From NCBI RefSeq assembly GCF_003478335.1, contig NZ_QUFB01000029.1, positions 1 through 38,606 on the forward strand: DNA of 38,606 nt, written 5' to 3'. This DNA comes from Clostridium sp. AM49-4BH (GTDB lineage: Bacteria > Bacillota > Clostridia > Lachnospirales > Lachnospiraceae). Within the stretch, counting starts at the first letter, position 1. Every line of letters starts with the position of its first letter. The notes beneath the pieces were generated by a model. That model saw nothing but the letters and a program-made list of their open reading frames with translations. It made no database searches and was not told where the DNA came from. Of the stretch, positions 17,308 to 25,773 are shown one piece after another. The translations under genes and the position numbers were made by a program.

Positions 17308-19230
17308 ATGGCATACGACGATTATTTGAAGGCACAAAAATTAGCTTTAAAAGCATATAAAAATAAAACAGTGAGAGGTGCATATCCGTATCTTCCGGTA
17401 TTGGATGAGATTCTTTCTCATGTCCGGATTGAGAGAGAGGAAATTCTGGGGACGGTAAATATTCCATTAAAACAAGTGGTGGGAACATCCTCTGCAGGGC
17501 GTACGCAGGCATTTGCATCTAATTTTATGCCTTTGCTGGATTACGGCAGCGAGTTTGCTACAAAGTGGTCAACACTCTATGATGCGCAGATTGAAGAGGG
17601 GATTCATACTCCGATCAAGGCCTATGAATTTTTAAATAAATATTATGTGATCGAAGGAAATAAGAGAACCAGTGTACTCAAATATGTAGATTCTCCAACT
17701 ATCGCTGCGGAAGTAATTCGTAAGGTGCCTCGTTTAACGGATGATCCGGAGATTCAAGTCTATTATGAATATATGGATTTTTATCGTAAAACAAAGATTA
17801 GTTATGTCATCTTTACCAAAACCGGAGGATATCAGAAGTTATGCGAATATGTGGGACGAGGGAACAATGAAGAGTGGACGGATGATGACCGCATGAACTT
17901 TTCATCGTTCCATTTGGCATTTTATAATGCATACAAAGCATTGGGGGGACTGGAGTTAAAGGATATTACAGAGGATGATGCGCTGTTATTGTATCTGTCC
18001 CTGTATCCGTACAATGAGTCCATGGAGAAATTAACCGGTGAGATAAAAAAAGATTTGGAAAAGATCTGGCCGGAAATCAAAACGCTGACCGTAGAGGAAC
18101 CGGTAGAATTATTGATCACACCAACGACGGAAACGTCTATGATCAAGAAGATCCAGTCCAAAAAAGTGCACAAGGTGGCATTTGTTTATGATGTACCACC
18201 ATCAAAATCGGATTGGATCTATGCACAGGAATTAGGGCGCGAGCATATTCTGGATGTATTTCACGGGGAGATTGAGGCGGAGAAGTTTATCGCCAAGCCT
18301 TATGAGGAAGATGAGGAGTTATTTACGGAGCTTTGCGAAGAGGGATATGATATTATTTTTGCAATCGCACCAATGTTTATTCGTGCCTGCATCAAAGTGG
18401 CACCGTTGTATCCAAATACAAAAATATTGAATTGCTCGTTAAATTCACCGCATGCATCCATTCGAACCTATGGTATTCGTATTTATGAAGGCAAGTTTTT
18501 GCTGGGGATGGTGGCAGCAGCGATGAGTGAGCAGGATGACATTGGATATCTGGCGGATTATCCGATTTACGGTGTGATTCCGGGAATCAATGCATTTACG
18601 CTGGGAGCGCGCGCGATCAACCCACGCGCCCGTATTCATTTGCAGTGGTCGACGATGAAAGATGCGCATACGGATGAGTACTTTTTAAGCCATGGCATTT
18701 CATATATTTCTTCGCAGAATATGATCTCGCCGACGAAAGAGGACCGTGCCTTGGGATTGTATCATTTGACCGAGAATGGTGCCAAAAATATAGCTACTAC
18801 GGTGTACCAGTGGGGTGCTTTTTATGAGGAATTGATCAACAGTATCATGCGCGGATCTTGGAAAACAGACACGACCAAGGAGCCAAAGGCGCTGAATTAC
18901 TGGTGGGGATTGTCCGCAAATGTGCTGGATGTTATTTTGGGTAGCAGTGTTCCGACCAGCACGCGCAAACTGGTTGATTTTATGAAAAATGCGATCGCTG
19001 AGGGAAATTACTGGATGTTTTCCGGAGAATTATATGATAAAGATCATAATAAGCGCTGCAATGCAGACGAAGCGCTGCAGTCTGAAGATATAATGATGAT
19101 GGATTGGCTGATCGATGGTATTGTAGGTGATATTCCTACGATCCATCAGTTGATAGACCATGCGAAAGAGCTTGTCAGTCTCCGTGGATTGAAGCAGGCG
19201 CTTCCGGAGGGAGAAGGCAAGATTTTGTAG
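17308..19230 (+). CDS. Cytosolic BMP/PBP1-type ligand-binding protein with a ParB-like N-terminal region
   Basis: A 640-aa protein with no signal peptide, lipobox or membrane helix. From about residue 288 it has the Bmp (PF02608) periplasmic-binding fold: VHKVAFVYDVPPSKSDW, DIIFAIAPMF, LNCSLNSPHASIRTYGIRIY, IGYLADYPIYG, and NAFTLGARAINPRARIHLQW. Such domains usually bind nucleosides or lipids outside the cell; here the domain is intracellular. Residues about 50-135 include VNIPLKQVVGTSSAGRTQAF and PIKAYEFLNKYYVIEGNKR. The EGNKR at 116-120 after a short strand is reminiscent of ParB/Srx-type domains, with lower certainty. Residues 135-280 are helical. RBS TGGAGGAG at 17298-17305. The phosphoesterase gene starts 20 nt downstream, so they are probably co-transcribed. 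The role may be metabolite sensing. Confidence 0.8.
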   Translation: MAYDDYLKAQKLALKAYKNKTVRGAYPYLPVLDEILSHVRIEREEILGTVNIPLKQVVGTSSAGRTQAFASNFMPLLDYGSEFATKWSTLYDAQIEEGIHTPIKAYEFLNKYYVIEGNKRTSVLKYVDSPTIAAEVIRKVPRLTDDPEIQVYYEYMDFYRKTKISYVIFTKTGGYQKLCEYVGRGNNEEWTDDDRMNFSSFHLAFYNAYKALGGLELKDITEDDALLLYLSLYPYNESMEKLTGEIKKDLEKIWPEIKTLTVEEPVELLITPTTETSMIKKIQSKKVHKVAFVYDVPPSKSDWIYAQELGREHILDVFHGEIEAEKFIAKPYEEDEELFTELCEEGYDIIFAIAPMFIRACIKVAPLYPNTKILNCSLNSPHASIRTYGIRIYEGKFLLGMVAAAMSEQDDIGYLADYPIYGVIPGINAFTLGARAINPRARIHLQWSTMKDAHTDEYFLSHGISYISSQNMISPTKEDRALGLYHLTENGAKNIATTVYQWGAFYEELINSIMRGSWKTDTTKEPKALNYWWGLSANVLDVILGSSVPTSTRKLVDFMKNAIAEGNYWMFSGELYDKDHNKRCNADEALQSEDIMMMDWLIDGIVGDIPTIHQLIDHAKELVSLRGLKQALPEGEGKIL

Positions 19231-19250
19231 GAAAGGCATGGTGAGAACGG

Positions 19251-19916
19251 ATGAAGATATTGTTATTAGCGGATGTAGAATCAAAATATTTATGGGACTA
19301 TTTTGAAAAAGAAAAGCTTGATGGCATTGATCTGATCATTTCCTGCGGAGATCTGAAAGCGGAGTATTTGTCTTTTTTGGCAACATTTACGACAGCTCCT
19401 GTACTTTATGTACATGGTAATCATGACGTGAAATATGATTATAAAGCTCCGGATGGATGTGTATGTATTGATGACCGTGTCTTTGTGCATAATGGGCTGC
19501 GTATTGCGGGACTTGGTGGCTCGATGTGCTACTCCATGAAGAAATACCAGTACACCGAGAAGCAGATGTATAAACGACTGGCTCGCTTAAAGTGGCGTAT
19601 CCGTATTCGGGGCGGGTTAGATATTTTAGTGACACATGCGCCGGCTAAGGATCTGGGAGATGCCGAAGATCAGCCGCACAGAGGATTTCGGTGTTTTCGT
19701 TGGATCATGAAACATTACAAACCGGAGTATTTTTTTCATGGACATGTTCACATGAACTATAACCGTAACCAGCCGCGTGTCAGCAACTACTTAGATACAA
19801 CGATCATTAATGCGTATGACCGGTATATTGTTGAAGTGCCGGATCCGGAGAAAAAACGCAAATTTTGGCAGAAAATGAACAAATTTTTGTATCCAAACGA
19901 CATTTATTTTGAATAA
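19251..19916 (+). CDS. Calcineurin-like metallophosphoesterase
   Basis: A 221-aa two-metal phosphoesterase with the motif series ADVES (D8), CGD (33-34), GNHD (56-59), VTHAP (H129) and GHVH (164-167). Motif I is normally DxH; here the His is replaced by Glu (D8-V-E10), a metal-compatible change seen in some family members. There is no signal peptide, so it acts in the cytoplasm, perhaps on a cyclic nucleotide or other phosphodiester; the substrate cannot be read from sequence. It starts 20 nt after the BMP-domain gene. ATG 19251 is preceded by a GGAAAGGC region around 19230-19237. Confidence 0.87.
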   Translation: MKILLLADVESKYLWDYFEKEKLDGIDLIISCGDLKAEYLSFLATFTTAPVLYVHGNHDVKYDYKAPDGCVCIDDRVFVHNGLRIAGLGGSMCYSMKKYQYTEKQMYKRLARLKWRIRIRGGLDILVTHAPAKDLGDAEDQPHRGFRCFRWIMKHYKPEYFFHGHVHMNYNRNQPRVSNYLDTTIINAYDRYIVEVPDPEKKRKFWQKMNKFLYPNDIYFE

Positions 19917-19919
19917 ACA

Positions 19920-20009
19920 ACTCAAACTTCGCACATCCAAGATTATCGTGTTGTTACATATTAAGTAATATGTGACCTGACAGTAGCTTTGGATGTGCGA
20001 AGTTTAAGT
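19920..20009 (+). mobile_element. Short copy of the palindromic repeat family
   Basis: A 90-bp hairpin element whose ends pair over about 17 perfect bases (AAACTTCGCACATCCAA, 19923-19939, with TTGGATGTGCGAAGTTT, 19988-20004), with ACT/AGT flanks extending the match. The interior has a second stem around TTACATATTA / TAATATGTGA. It shares the ends and the ACATATT block of the longer copies but lacks their middle. It starts 3 nt after the phosphoesterase stop and may double as its terminator. Confidence 0.75.
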
Positions 20010-20037
20010 AAATAGCATTTTTGTAAAATGTGGAAAG

Positions 20038-20093
20038 GCACTTCCTTTTGGTGCGCTGCATAAGATATATGGATAGCGTGAAAGGGGAAGTGC
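20038..20093 (+). promoter_or_regulatory. Hairpin that could mask the sigK ribosome site
   Basis: GCACTTCC (20038-20045) is a perfect complement of GGAAGTGC (20086-20093). The adjacent TTT/AAA can extend the stem. The 3' arm contains the ribosome-binding AGGGGAAG just before ATG 20098, so folding would hide it. Confidence 0.4.
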
Positions 20094-20097
20094 GACA

Positions 20098-20724
20098 ATG
20101 CAATCATTTCCACAACCTCCCAGCGCCAAAGAAGAAAAAGAGTACCTGAAAAAATGCAAGGAAGGTGACTGGCAGGCGCGTAATCAATTGATTGAGCGGA
20201 ATATGCGCTTGGTTGCCTATATTGCCAAGAAGTACCAGCAGTCAGGGGTAGAAATGGAGGATCTTATTTCGATTGGAACGATTGGGCTGATCAAGGGAGT
20301 GGACAGTTTTAGGGAAGACAAAAAGATTCGGCTTGCAACGTATTGTGCGAGATGTGTAGAAAATGAAATACTGATGTATCTTCGTTCCGTAAAAAAGACA
20401 GCGCGTGATGTATATTTGTTTGATACCATAGGTTCGGATAAGGAAGGAAATGAAATCAATCTGTTTGATGTATTGGAATATGAGGAAGAGGATATTGCAG
20501 ACCGTTTGACGAGAAAAGAGCATATTGGTAAGTTGGAACAATATATGGAACAAACCCTGACACCACGAGAAAAAGAGATACTTTGCCTGCGTTACGGCAT
20601 ACAGGCAAAAGAGCAGAAAACGCAGAGGGAGATTGCAGAAATTTATCAAATTTCCAGATCTTATGTATCACGTATTGAAAAAAAGGCACTAAAGAAATTG
20701 AGAGATCGTTACGAAGACGAATAA
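20098..20724 (+). CDS. sigK: RNA polymerase sporulation sigma factor SigK
   Basis: A 208-aa sigma-70 family factor. Region 2 reads RNQLIERNMRLVAYIAKKY .. MEDLISIGTIGLIKGVDSF .. ATYCARCVENEILMYLR; region 4 reads LTPREKEILCLRYG .. KTQREIAEIYQISRSYVSRIEKKAL. The middle (SVKKTARDV, IGSDKEGNEINLFDVL) matches SigK rather than SigE. SigK drives late mother-cell genes in sporulation. The protein starts MQSFPQPPSAKEEKEYL, which aligns with the mature end of Bacillus pro-SigK, so there is no inhibitory pro-sequence to cleave, as in Clostridioides difficile. The gene is uninterrupted (no skin element). The start is preceded by AAGGGGAAG. Confidence 0.88.
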   Translation: MQSFPQPPSAKEEKEYLKKCKEGDWQARNQLIERNMRLVAYIAKKYQQSGVEMEDLISIGTIGLIKGVDSFREDKKIRLATYCARCVENEILMYLRSVKKTARDVYLFDTIGSDKEGNEINLFDVLEYEEEDIADRLTRKEHIGKLEQYMEQTLTPREKEILCLRYGIQAKEQKTQREIAEIYQISRSYVSRIEKKALKKLRDRYEDE

Positions 20725-20730
20725 AAAAGC

Positions 20731-20781
20731 AAAAAGGGGTTGTTATATGAATTGCAGATGGTTCATATACAGCCTCTTTTT
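20731..20781 (+). terminator. Intrinsic terminator of sigK
   Basis: AAAAAGGGGTTGTTATATGAA (20731-20751) pairs with TTCATATACAGCCTCTTTTT (20762-20781) with a few mismatches. The 3' arm ends in a T-run, and the 5' A-run could also allow function on the other strand. Confidence 0.8.
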
Positions 20782-20869
20782 GACAGATTTGGACTGGACG
20801 CGGACGGTCAAATATGCTAACATTTTCTCTATATGATAAGATCAAGGACAGAAAGGAAATGAAAAAGAT

Positions 20870-21829
20870 ATGACATACATCAAAGAATATCAAGAGGGAA
20901 ATAAGTTTTTTGGCATTTATTTGTGCAAATCCAAGCAGGTATTAAAAACAAAGGCTGGTAAGACTTATTATTCTTTGCTCTTGCAAGATAAAACGGGGAT
21001 TATTGACGGAAAAGTTTGGGAACTCACCAATGCGATCAACGATTTTGACAGCATGGATTTTATTATGGTAGATGGTATGGTTACGACTTTTCAGGGGAGC
21101 AGACAGGTAAACATTAATCGTATTCGCCAAGCGCAGGAGGGAGAATATGATCCGAAAGAGTATATTCCGGCATCGAAATACGACATTCCTCAGATGTATG
21201 AGCAGCTGAAACAGCATATTGACGGGATTAAAGAGCCACATTTACATAGACTTGCAGAGATGGTGTTCGTGGATGACACAGAGATCGTTAAGGAGTTTCA
21301 GCAGCATTCTGCTGCCAAATCGGTGCATCACGGTTTTATTGGCGGACTGTTACAGCATACGCTCGGTGTAACAAAAATGTGCGAGTATTTTGCGCAGAAT
21401 TATGAAATCTTAGACCATGATCTTCTGATCACTGCAGCGATGTTTCATGATATTGGAAAGTTATATGAATTGTCTGACTTTCCGACGAATGAATACACAG
21501 ATGAAGGTCAGCTTTTGGGACACATTTTCTTGGGTGCTGAGCTGATCGGCAAATGGAGCAGCCAGATTCCCGGATTTCCACCAGTATTGGCAACGGAGCT
21601 TCGTCATTGCATTTTGGCGCACCATGGTGAGTTAGAATATGGATCTCCTAAAAAACCGGCGTTGGCAGAGGCGATGGCACTTAATTTTGCGGACAACATT
21701 GATGCGCGCATGGAGACAATGACGGAATTATTTGATAAAGCGGATCCAACGATGGAATGGCTTGGATTTAATCGAATTGTAGATTCCAATGTACGTCAGA
21801 GCTCAGGATATTTGCAGAAACGCAAATAG
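20870..21829 (+). CDS. yhaM: 3'-5' exoribonuclease YhaM (OB-fold plus HD domain)
   Basis: A 319-aa protein with an N-terminal OB-fold nucleic-acid binding domain (about 10-90: KTYYSLLLQDKTGIIDGKVW .. VDGMVTTFQGSRQVNI). A C-terminal HD hydrolase domain holds the metal ligands HH (153-154), H163 (LQHTLGV), HD (193-194, MFHDIGK) and later HHGE. This order is specific to YhaM, which trims RNA (and single-stranded DNA) 3' ends with manganese. It ends NVRQSSGYLQKRK, close to the family norm. GAAAGGAAA precedes the start. rlmD begins just 8 nt downstream. Confidence 0.9.
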   Translation: MTYIKEYQEGNKFFGIYLCKSKQVLKTKAGKTYYSLLLQDKTGIIDGKVWELTNAINDFDSMDFIMVDGMVTTFQGSRQVNINRIRQAQEGEYDPKEYIPASKYDIPQMYEQLKQHIDGIKEPHLHRLAEMVFVDDTEIVKEFQQHSAAKSVHHGFIGGLLQHTLGVTKMCEYFAQNYEILDHDLLITAAMFHDIGKLYELSDFPTNEYTDEGQLLGHIFLGAELIGKWSSQIPGFPPVLATELRHCILAHHGELEYGSPKKPALAEAMALNFADNIDARMETMTELFDKADPTMEWLGFNRIVDSNVRQSSGYLQKRK

Positions 21830-21837
21830 AGAAAGTT

Positions 21838-23315
21838 GTGAAAGGTCTTAAGAAGATATGGGCTGAGGAAGGAATAGATAGTAGCATGGGCAAAAAAACA
21901 AAAAAAGAATTTTCAGAGGCGGTTTGTCACAAAAATGACGAGCTGACCCTGGAAATAATTGATATGGGAACAGAAGGTGAAGGAATTGGGCGTGCAAATG
22001 GGTACGCCCTTTTTGTCAAGGACGCATTGGTTGGAGATATTGTCCGAGTACGGGTAATGAAAACGAGAAAGCATTTTGGATATGCGCGTTTGTTAGAAAT
22101 TATACAGCCGTCACCGTTCCGCGTGGAACCGAAATGTCCGGTGGCAAGACCGTGCGGTGGATGCCAGTTGCAGCACTGCAGCTATGAAAAGCAGTTGCAG
22201 TGGAAGCAGGAAAAAGTGGCGAATTGTCTCCGGCGCATCGGCGGGATTGATATAGACAAAAATGAGGTTGTTATGGAACCGATCATGGGAATGGATGTCC
22301 CATACTATTATCGCAACAAATCGCAATACCCGGTTGGTTATGATAAAGAGGGAAATTTGGTCGCAGGTTTTTATGCCGGTCGTACGCATCAGATCATTTC
22401 CTGCCGCAATTGTGCGATTGCTGATCCGGCAAGCCAACTGATCATAGACACCGTGCTTGATTTTATGAAGCAATATGGCATTCGTGCTTATGATGAAACG
22501 ACCGGGAAAGGAATTGTGCGGCATATATTGATCCGTTCCGGCAAAAGCACCGGGCAGATCATGGTTTGTCTGGTTATTAATGGAACCAGACTTCCGCATA
22601 AGGAAGAATTGATCGAAGTACTGCGAGAAGCGAATCCACAGATTGTCAGCATTTGCATAAATATCAACGATAAAAATACAAATGTTATTCTCGGCCGGGA
22701 AACGAAAGCGATTTATGGACAGGATTATATAGAAGATTGTATCGGCAGCTTACGCTATCGTATTTCTGCGCAGTCGTTTTATCAGGTAAATCCTATTCAG
22801 ACGAAAAAACTTTATGATAAGGCATTAGAGTATGCTGATCTGCATGAGGATGAAACGGTTTGGGATCTGTACTGCGGTATTGGAACGATCTCCTTGTTCT
22901 TGTCCCAAAAAGCGGACAAGGTATATGGTGTTGAAATTGTAGAACAGGCTGTAAAAAATGCACGTGAAAATGCAGCATTGAATGAGATATCCAACGTAGA
23001 GTTTTTGCCGGGGCAGCAGAAGAGGTCGTACCGGCAAAATATCGTGAGAGCGGAGGGACATTGCGCAGTGACGTGGTCGTGCTCGATCCACCGCGAAAGG
23101 GATGTGACGAAAAATTATTACAAACGGTCATTCAGATGGAGCCCAAACGCATTGTGTATGTCAGTTGCGATCCGGCAACGCTGGCAAGAGACTTGAAGTA
23201 TTTTGGAGAGAATGGGTATGTCCTGAAACGAATCTGCCCGTGTGATATGTTCGGTCACAGCTATCATGTGGAGACAGTGTGTTTATTGTCCAAACGAAGC
23301 ATCATGTCAATGTGA
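21838..23315 (+). pseudogene. rlmD: RlmD/TrmA-type 23S rRNA uracil-C5 methyltransferase, frameshifted
   Basis: SAM-dependent enzyme that makes 5-methyluridine in rRNA. It has a TRAM domain (about 35-90), an iron-sulfur-type Cys cluster (CPVARPCGGC), a SAM site (VWDLYCGIGTISLFL) and a first frame that runs to 23196. After FLPG the frame breaks: the true continuation AAEEVVPAKYRESGGTLRSD lies one frame over. It leads into the catalytic end VVVLDPPRKGCD .. IVYVSCDPATLARDL (to 23315). One base is missing at GGGG 23010-23013. Without it the protein loses the nucleophile Cys and the base Glu, so as read the enzyme is dead. Start may be GTG 21838 or ATG 21886. Two G-run losses in one window (see rpn) make sequencing error plausible. 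Confidence 0.88.
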
Positions 23316-23323
23316 GACTGGAT

Positions 23324-23677
23324 ATGGATAGTTGTCGTATTCTGTACGGAATTGCATTTACGATAAAAATGAGTAAAAAGGAAGACCATTAGATTGACGG
23401 ATATTTCGATTATGTGGTGCCACCATTAGAGGGATTCTGGTGTCAGGATGGAGTATCCGGAATTGATTATGCTCGTAAGGAAGATTTTAAGTGGATCTCT
23501 GTTATTCGATTGCCGAATTTTGTTACCAGGGAAGATTTCGACTGGGCTGTCAGGAAGGCTACGGCAAAGAAAAAGCAGGATTTTTCTAAGCTCAGTGATC
23601 GTTCTGTAGAAACTTGCGAAGCCTACAGGCGGGGGAGAGCCTGCGGGTCTCTCCCGTTTCATTTGATAAGTTTTTGA
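23324..23677 (+). pseudogene. Remnant of a GyrI-like domain protein
   Basis: The frame encodes parts typical of a GyrI-like small-molecule-binding protein: LYGIAFTIKMSKKEDH, then TAG at 23390-23392, then GYFDYVVPPLEGFW, ISVIRLPNFVTREDFDWAV and KATAKKKQDFSKL. After DFSKL the family similarity ends and the frame runs into a hairpin. The N-terminal portion is missing, there is an internal stop, and the C-terminal third is lost. It is the first piece of the decayed patch that extends to 26.5 kb. Confidence 0.75.
23631..23656 (+). terminator. Hairpin after the GyrI remnant
   Basis: GGGAGAG (23633-23639) pairs perfectly with CTCTCCC (23649-23655), followed by GTTTCATTT. The T-run is weak. It may be a terminator brought in with the junction that truncated the GyrI-like gene. 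Confidence 0.5.
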
Positions 23678-23752
23678 TGTAAAATTAACCACAGGGAATC
23701 CTCCTCTTTTTTGTTTAGTATGATTTTTTGTGGTGATTAAATTTTACATCAA
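23674..23752 (+). repeat. 79-bp inverted repeat, possible mobile-element end or MITE
   Basis: TTGATGTAAAATTAACCACA (23674-23693) is complementary to TGTGGTGATTAAATTTTACATCAA (23729-23752) with a small bulge, enclosing a T-rich loop. A second, offset pair GGGAATCCT / AGGATTCCT (23694-23702 with 23761-23769) flanks the loop. The length and high symmetry suggest a MITE or the fused ends of a lost insertion sequence. The rest of 23753-23936 is AT-rich with nothing else identifiable. Confidence 0.6.
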
Positions 23753-23936
23753 AAAGAAATAGGATTCCTTATATTTTTGGCATTTTAAAAAGTTTTTTAT
23801 AATAAGCAATGATGATTATAGGTTCTGTGGATAAAACTGCGGAAACTCAAGGAAATAAAATGTTGTTTTTCTGAAAAAAAATTGCTATTATGTATATAAA
23901 AATTTATAAAAAAATCTAGAGGGAATGGTTTTGGTT

Positions 23937-24191
23937 ATGAAAGTGAGTATAAAAGATATTAGCAGACGTACTGGATTTTCGCCAGCTACCATTTCTAATG
24001 CCTTGAACCATAAAAAGGGAGTCAGTGAAGAGACTTCAGCGGAGGTATTTCGAGTAGCAAAGGAAATGGGGTACATCAGTGAATCTAAAATAATGAGGGT
24101 GAAACTGGTTATTTTTAAGAGAAATGGATTAATCATTGACGATACTCCTTTCATGATACAGATGGAATTAAAGCGGTTAAGGGCTGATTAA
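23937..24191 (+). pseudogene. LacI-family regulator truncated after the DNA-binding headpiece
   Basis: The N-terminus is a clean LacI helix-turn-helix (VSIKDISRRTGFSPATISNAL) and hinge (RVAKEMGYISESKIM), followed by the first strand of the sugar-binding domain (VKLVIFKRNGLIIDDTPF). It then ends after MIQMELKRLRAD, where about 250 more residues would be expected. What remains cannot bind inducer and probably not dimerise well. I prefer ATG 23937 (AGAGGGA lies 12 nt before it); ATG 23925 is only adjacent to that site. It probably once controlled the glycosidase-like gene 24 nt downstream. Confidence 0.8.
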
Positions 24192-24215
24192 AAAGTTTTG
24201 GAGGTATAACAAATA

Positions 24216-25757
24216 ATGGATGGATTGAAATATGCCGCACAGGTGGAAAAATGGGATCTATTTGAGATAGAAATACAGGGAAAAGCAGAAGGTAATCCTT
24301 TTACAGATTATGAAATTCAGGGCGTTTTTACAGGAAAGAATGAGACTGTTACGGTTGACGGTTTTTATGACGGTGATGGCATTTATAGAGTGCGGTTTAT
24401 GCCATCTTTTGAAGGAGAATATAGATTTAAAGTGACTGGAAGCTTTTCAAAAGAAGAGTATGAGGGCGGTTTTACAGTAACAGCTCCTTCAAAAGGCAAC
24501 CATGGACCAGTGCGGGTGGCAAATACCTATCATTTTGCCTATGAAGATGGTACTCCTTATTATTCTATTGGAACCACCTGTTATGTGTGGAACCTTCAGT
24601 CTGATGAATTGATTGAGCAGACTTTTGAGACACTGAAGAATAGCGCATTTAACAAAATACGCTTCTGCGTATTCCCGAAACACTATGATTACAATTTGGG
24701 TGAACCGCGCTCTTATCCATATGAAGGGACACCTATGGATTCCAGTGTATTAACAAAGGAAAATTTCTATGGATATACAGGAAAAACAGAGGGAAATCAC
24801 TGGGATTTTACCAGATTTAATCCGAAACATTTCCAGCATATTGAAAAATGTATCTTGAGACTTCGAGATATGGGGATTGAAGCAGATTTGATTGTTATGC
24901 ATCCTTATGATCGCTGGGGATTTGCTCAGATGACGAAAGAACAGGATGCTTTATATTGGAAATATGTGCTGGCCAGATTTTCTGCGTATCGCAATATGTG
25001 GTGGTCTCTGGCAAATGAATATGACTTATTTGACCACAAGGCAGTGGAGGATTGGGAAGGTTATGCAAAAATTATTTGTGAAAAAGACCCATATCATCAT
25101 TTGCGTTCTATTCATAACTGTCTTGTATTTTATGACTACAATCGTCCATGGATTACTCATTGTAGTATTCAGAGACAGGATTTATACAAATCTTCAGAAC
25201 TGGTAAACGAGTGGAGAGAAAAATATCAAAAACCGGTAGTATTAGATGAAATTGCCTATGAAGGAAATATACAGCATGGATGGGGAAATATCAGTGGTGA
25301 AGAACTTACCAGACGTTTTTGGGAAGCAGCTTGCAGAGGAGGATATCCGGGACATGGAGAAACCTATATGAATGATAAGGACATTCTTTGGTGGTCTCAT
25401 GGGGGTACACTTCATGGAGAGAGTTATAAGAGATTTAAATTGCTTCATGACATTATGTGTGAAACTCCGGGAATCGGGTTGCGTCCTTATGAAAATAGCG
25501 GATGGGATGAAGTATGTGCAGTACCAGAAGAGACTACACAGAAAATGAAACAAGTGAAAGACTACTATCTGATTTATTTTAGCTTTATGAGGCCATCTTT
25601 TAGAGAATATTATTTTGATGATGAGACACAATTTCGGGTAAAAGTAATCGATACCTGGAACATGACTGTGGAAGACAGAGGAGTATTCAAGGGAAAATTT
25701 AAGGTAGAACTTCCGGGAAAACCATATATGGCTATTCAGATTAAGAAAATTCAGTAA
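24216..25757 (+). CDS. DUF5060/DUF4038/DUF5605 glycoside-hydrolase-like protein
   Basis: A 513-aa protein without signal peptide, so cytoplasmic. The N-terminal ~95 residues are a DUF5060 beta-sandwich (VEKWDLFEIEIQGK .. FMPSFEGEYRFKVTG). A TIM-barrel DUF4038/cellulase-like core follows: TPYYSIGTTCYVWN, FNKIRFCVFPKHYDYN, DLIVMHPYDRWGF, WWSLANEYDLFDH and KPVVLDEIAYEGN. The Glu in LANEYD and the Glu in VLDEIAYEG are the likely acid/base and nucleophile pair of clan GH-A. The C-terminal ~100 residues fit DUF5605. Relatives remove sugars from plant glycans or aryl glycosides; the true substrate is open. ATG 24216 follows GGAGGT. It is the only intact gene in a decayed patch and is flanked on both sides by LacI headpiece pieces. 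Confidence 0.85.
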   Translation: MDGLKYAAQVEKWDLFEIEIQGKAEGNPFTDYEIQGVFTGKNETVTVDGFYDGDGIYRVRFMPSFEGEYRFKVTGSFSKEEYEGGFTVTAPSKGNHGPVRVANTYHFAYEDGTPYYSIGTTCYVWNLQSDELIEQTFETLKNSAFNKIRFCVFPKHYDYNLGEPRSYPYEGTPMDSSVLTKENFYGYTGKTEGNHWDFTRFNPKHFQHIEKCILRLRDMGIEADLIVMHPYDRWGFAQMTKEQDALYWKYVLARFSAYRNMWWSLANEYDLFDHKAVEDWEGYAKIICEKDPYHHLRSIHNCLVFYDYNRPWITHCSIQRQDLYKSSELVNEWREKYQKPVVLDEIAYEGNIQHGWGNISGEELTRRFWEAACRGGYPGHGETYMNDKDILWWSHGGTLHGESYKRFKLLHDIMCETPGIGLRPYENSGWDEVCAVPEETTQKMKQVKDYYLIYFSFMRPSFREYYFDDETQFRVKVIDTWNMTVEDRGVFKGKFKVELPGKPYMAIQIKKIQ

Positions 25758-25773
25758 GAATTGCGGTGAGACG

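Noticed and set aside
20098..20724. SigE instead of SigK
   Set aside because: The FPQP N-terminus, the DKEGNEI segment and KTQREIA..ISRSYVSRIEK all match SigK, and no spoIIGA-like gene is upstream.
22111..22599. Long open frame on the - strand (162 aa) opposite rlmD
   Set aside because: It is antisense to a clearly conserved methyltransferase frame, has no ribosome site and no protein-like motif.
23005..23020. Programmed -1 frameshift in rlmD
   Set aside because: There is no X-XXY-YYZ slippery heptamer or obvious downstream stimulator, and the family is not known for recoding; deletion or sequencing error is simpler.
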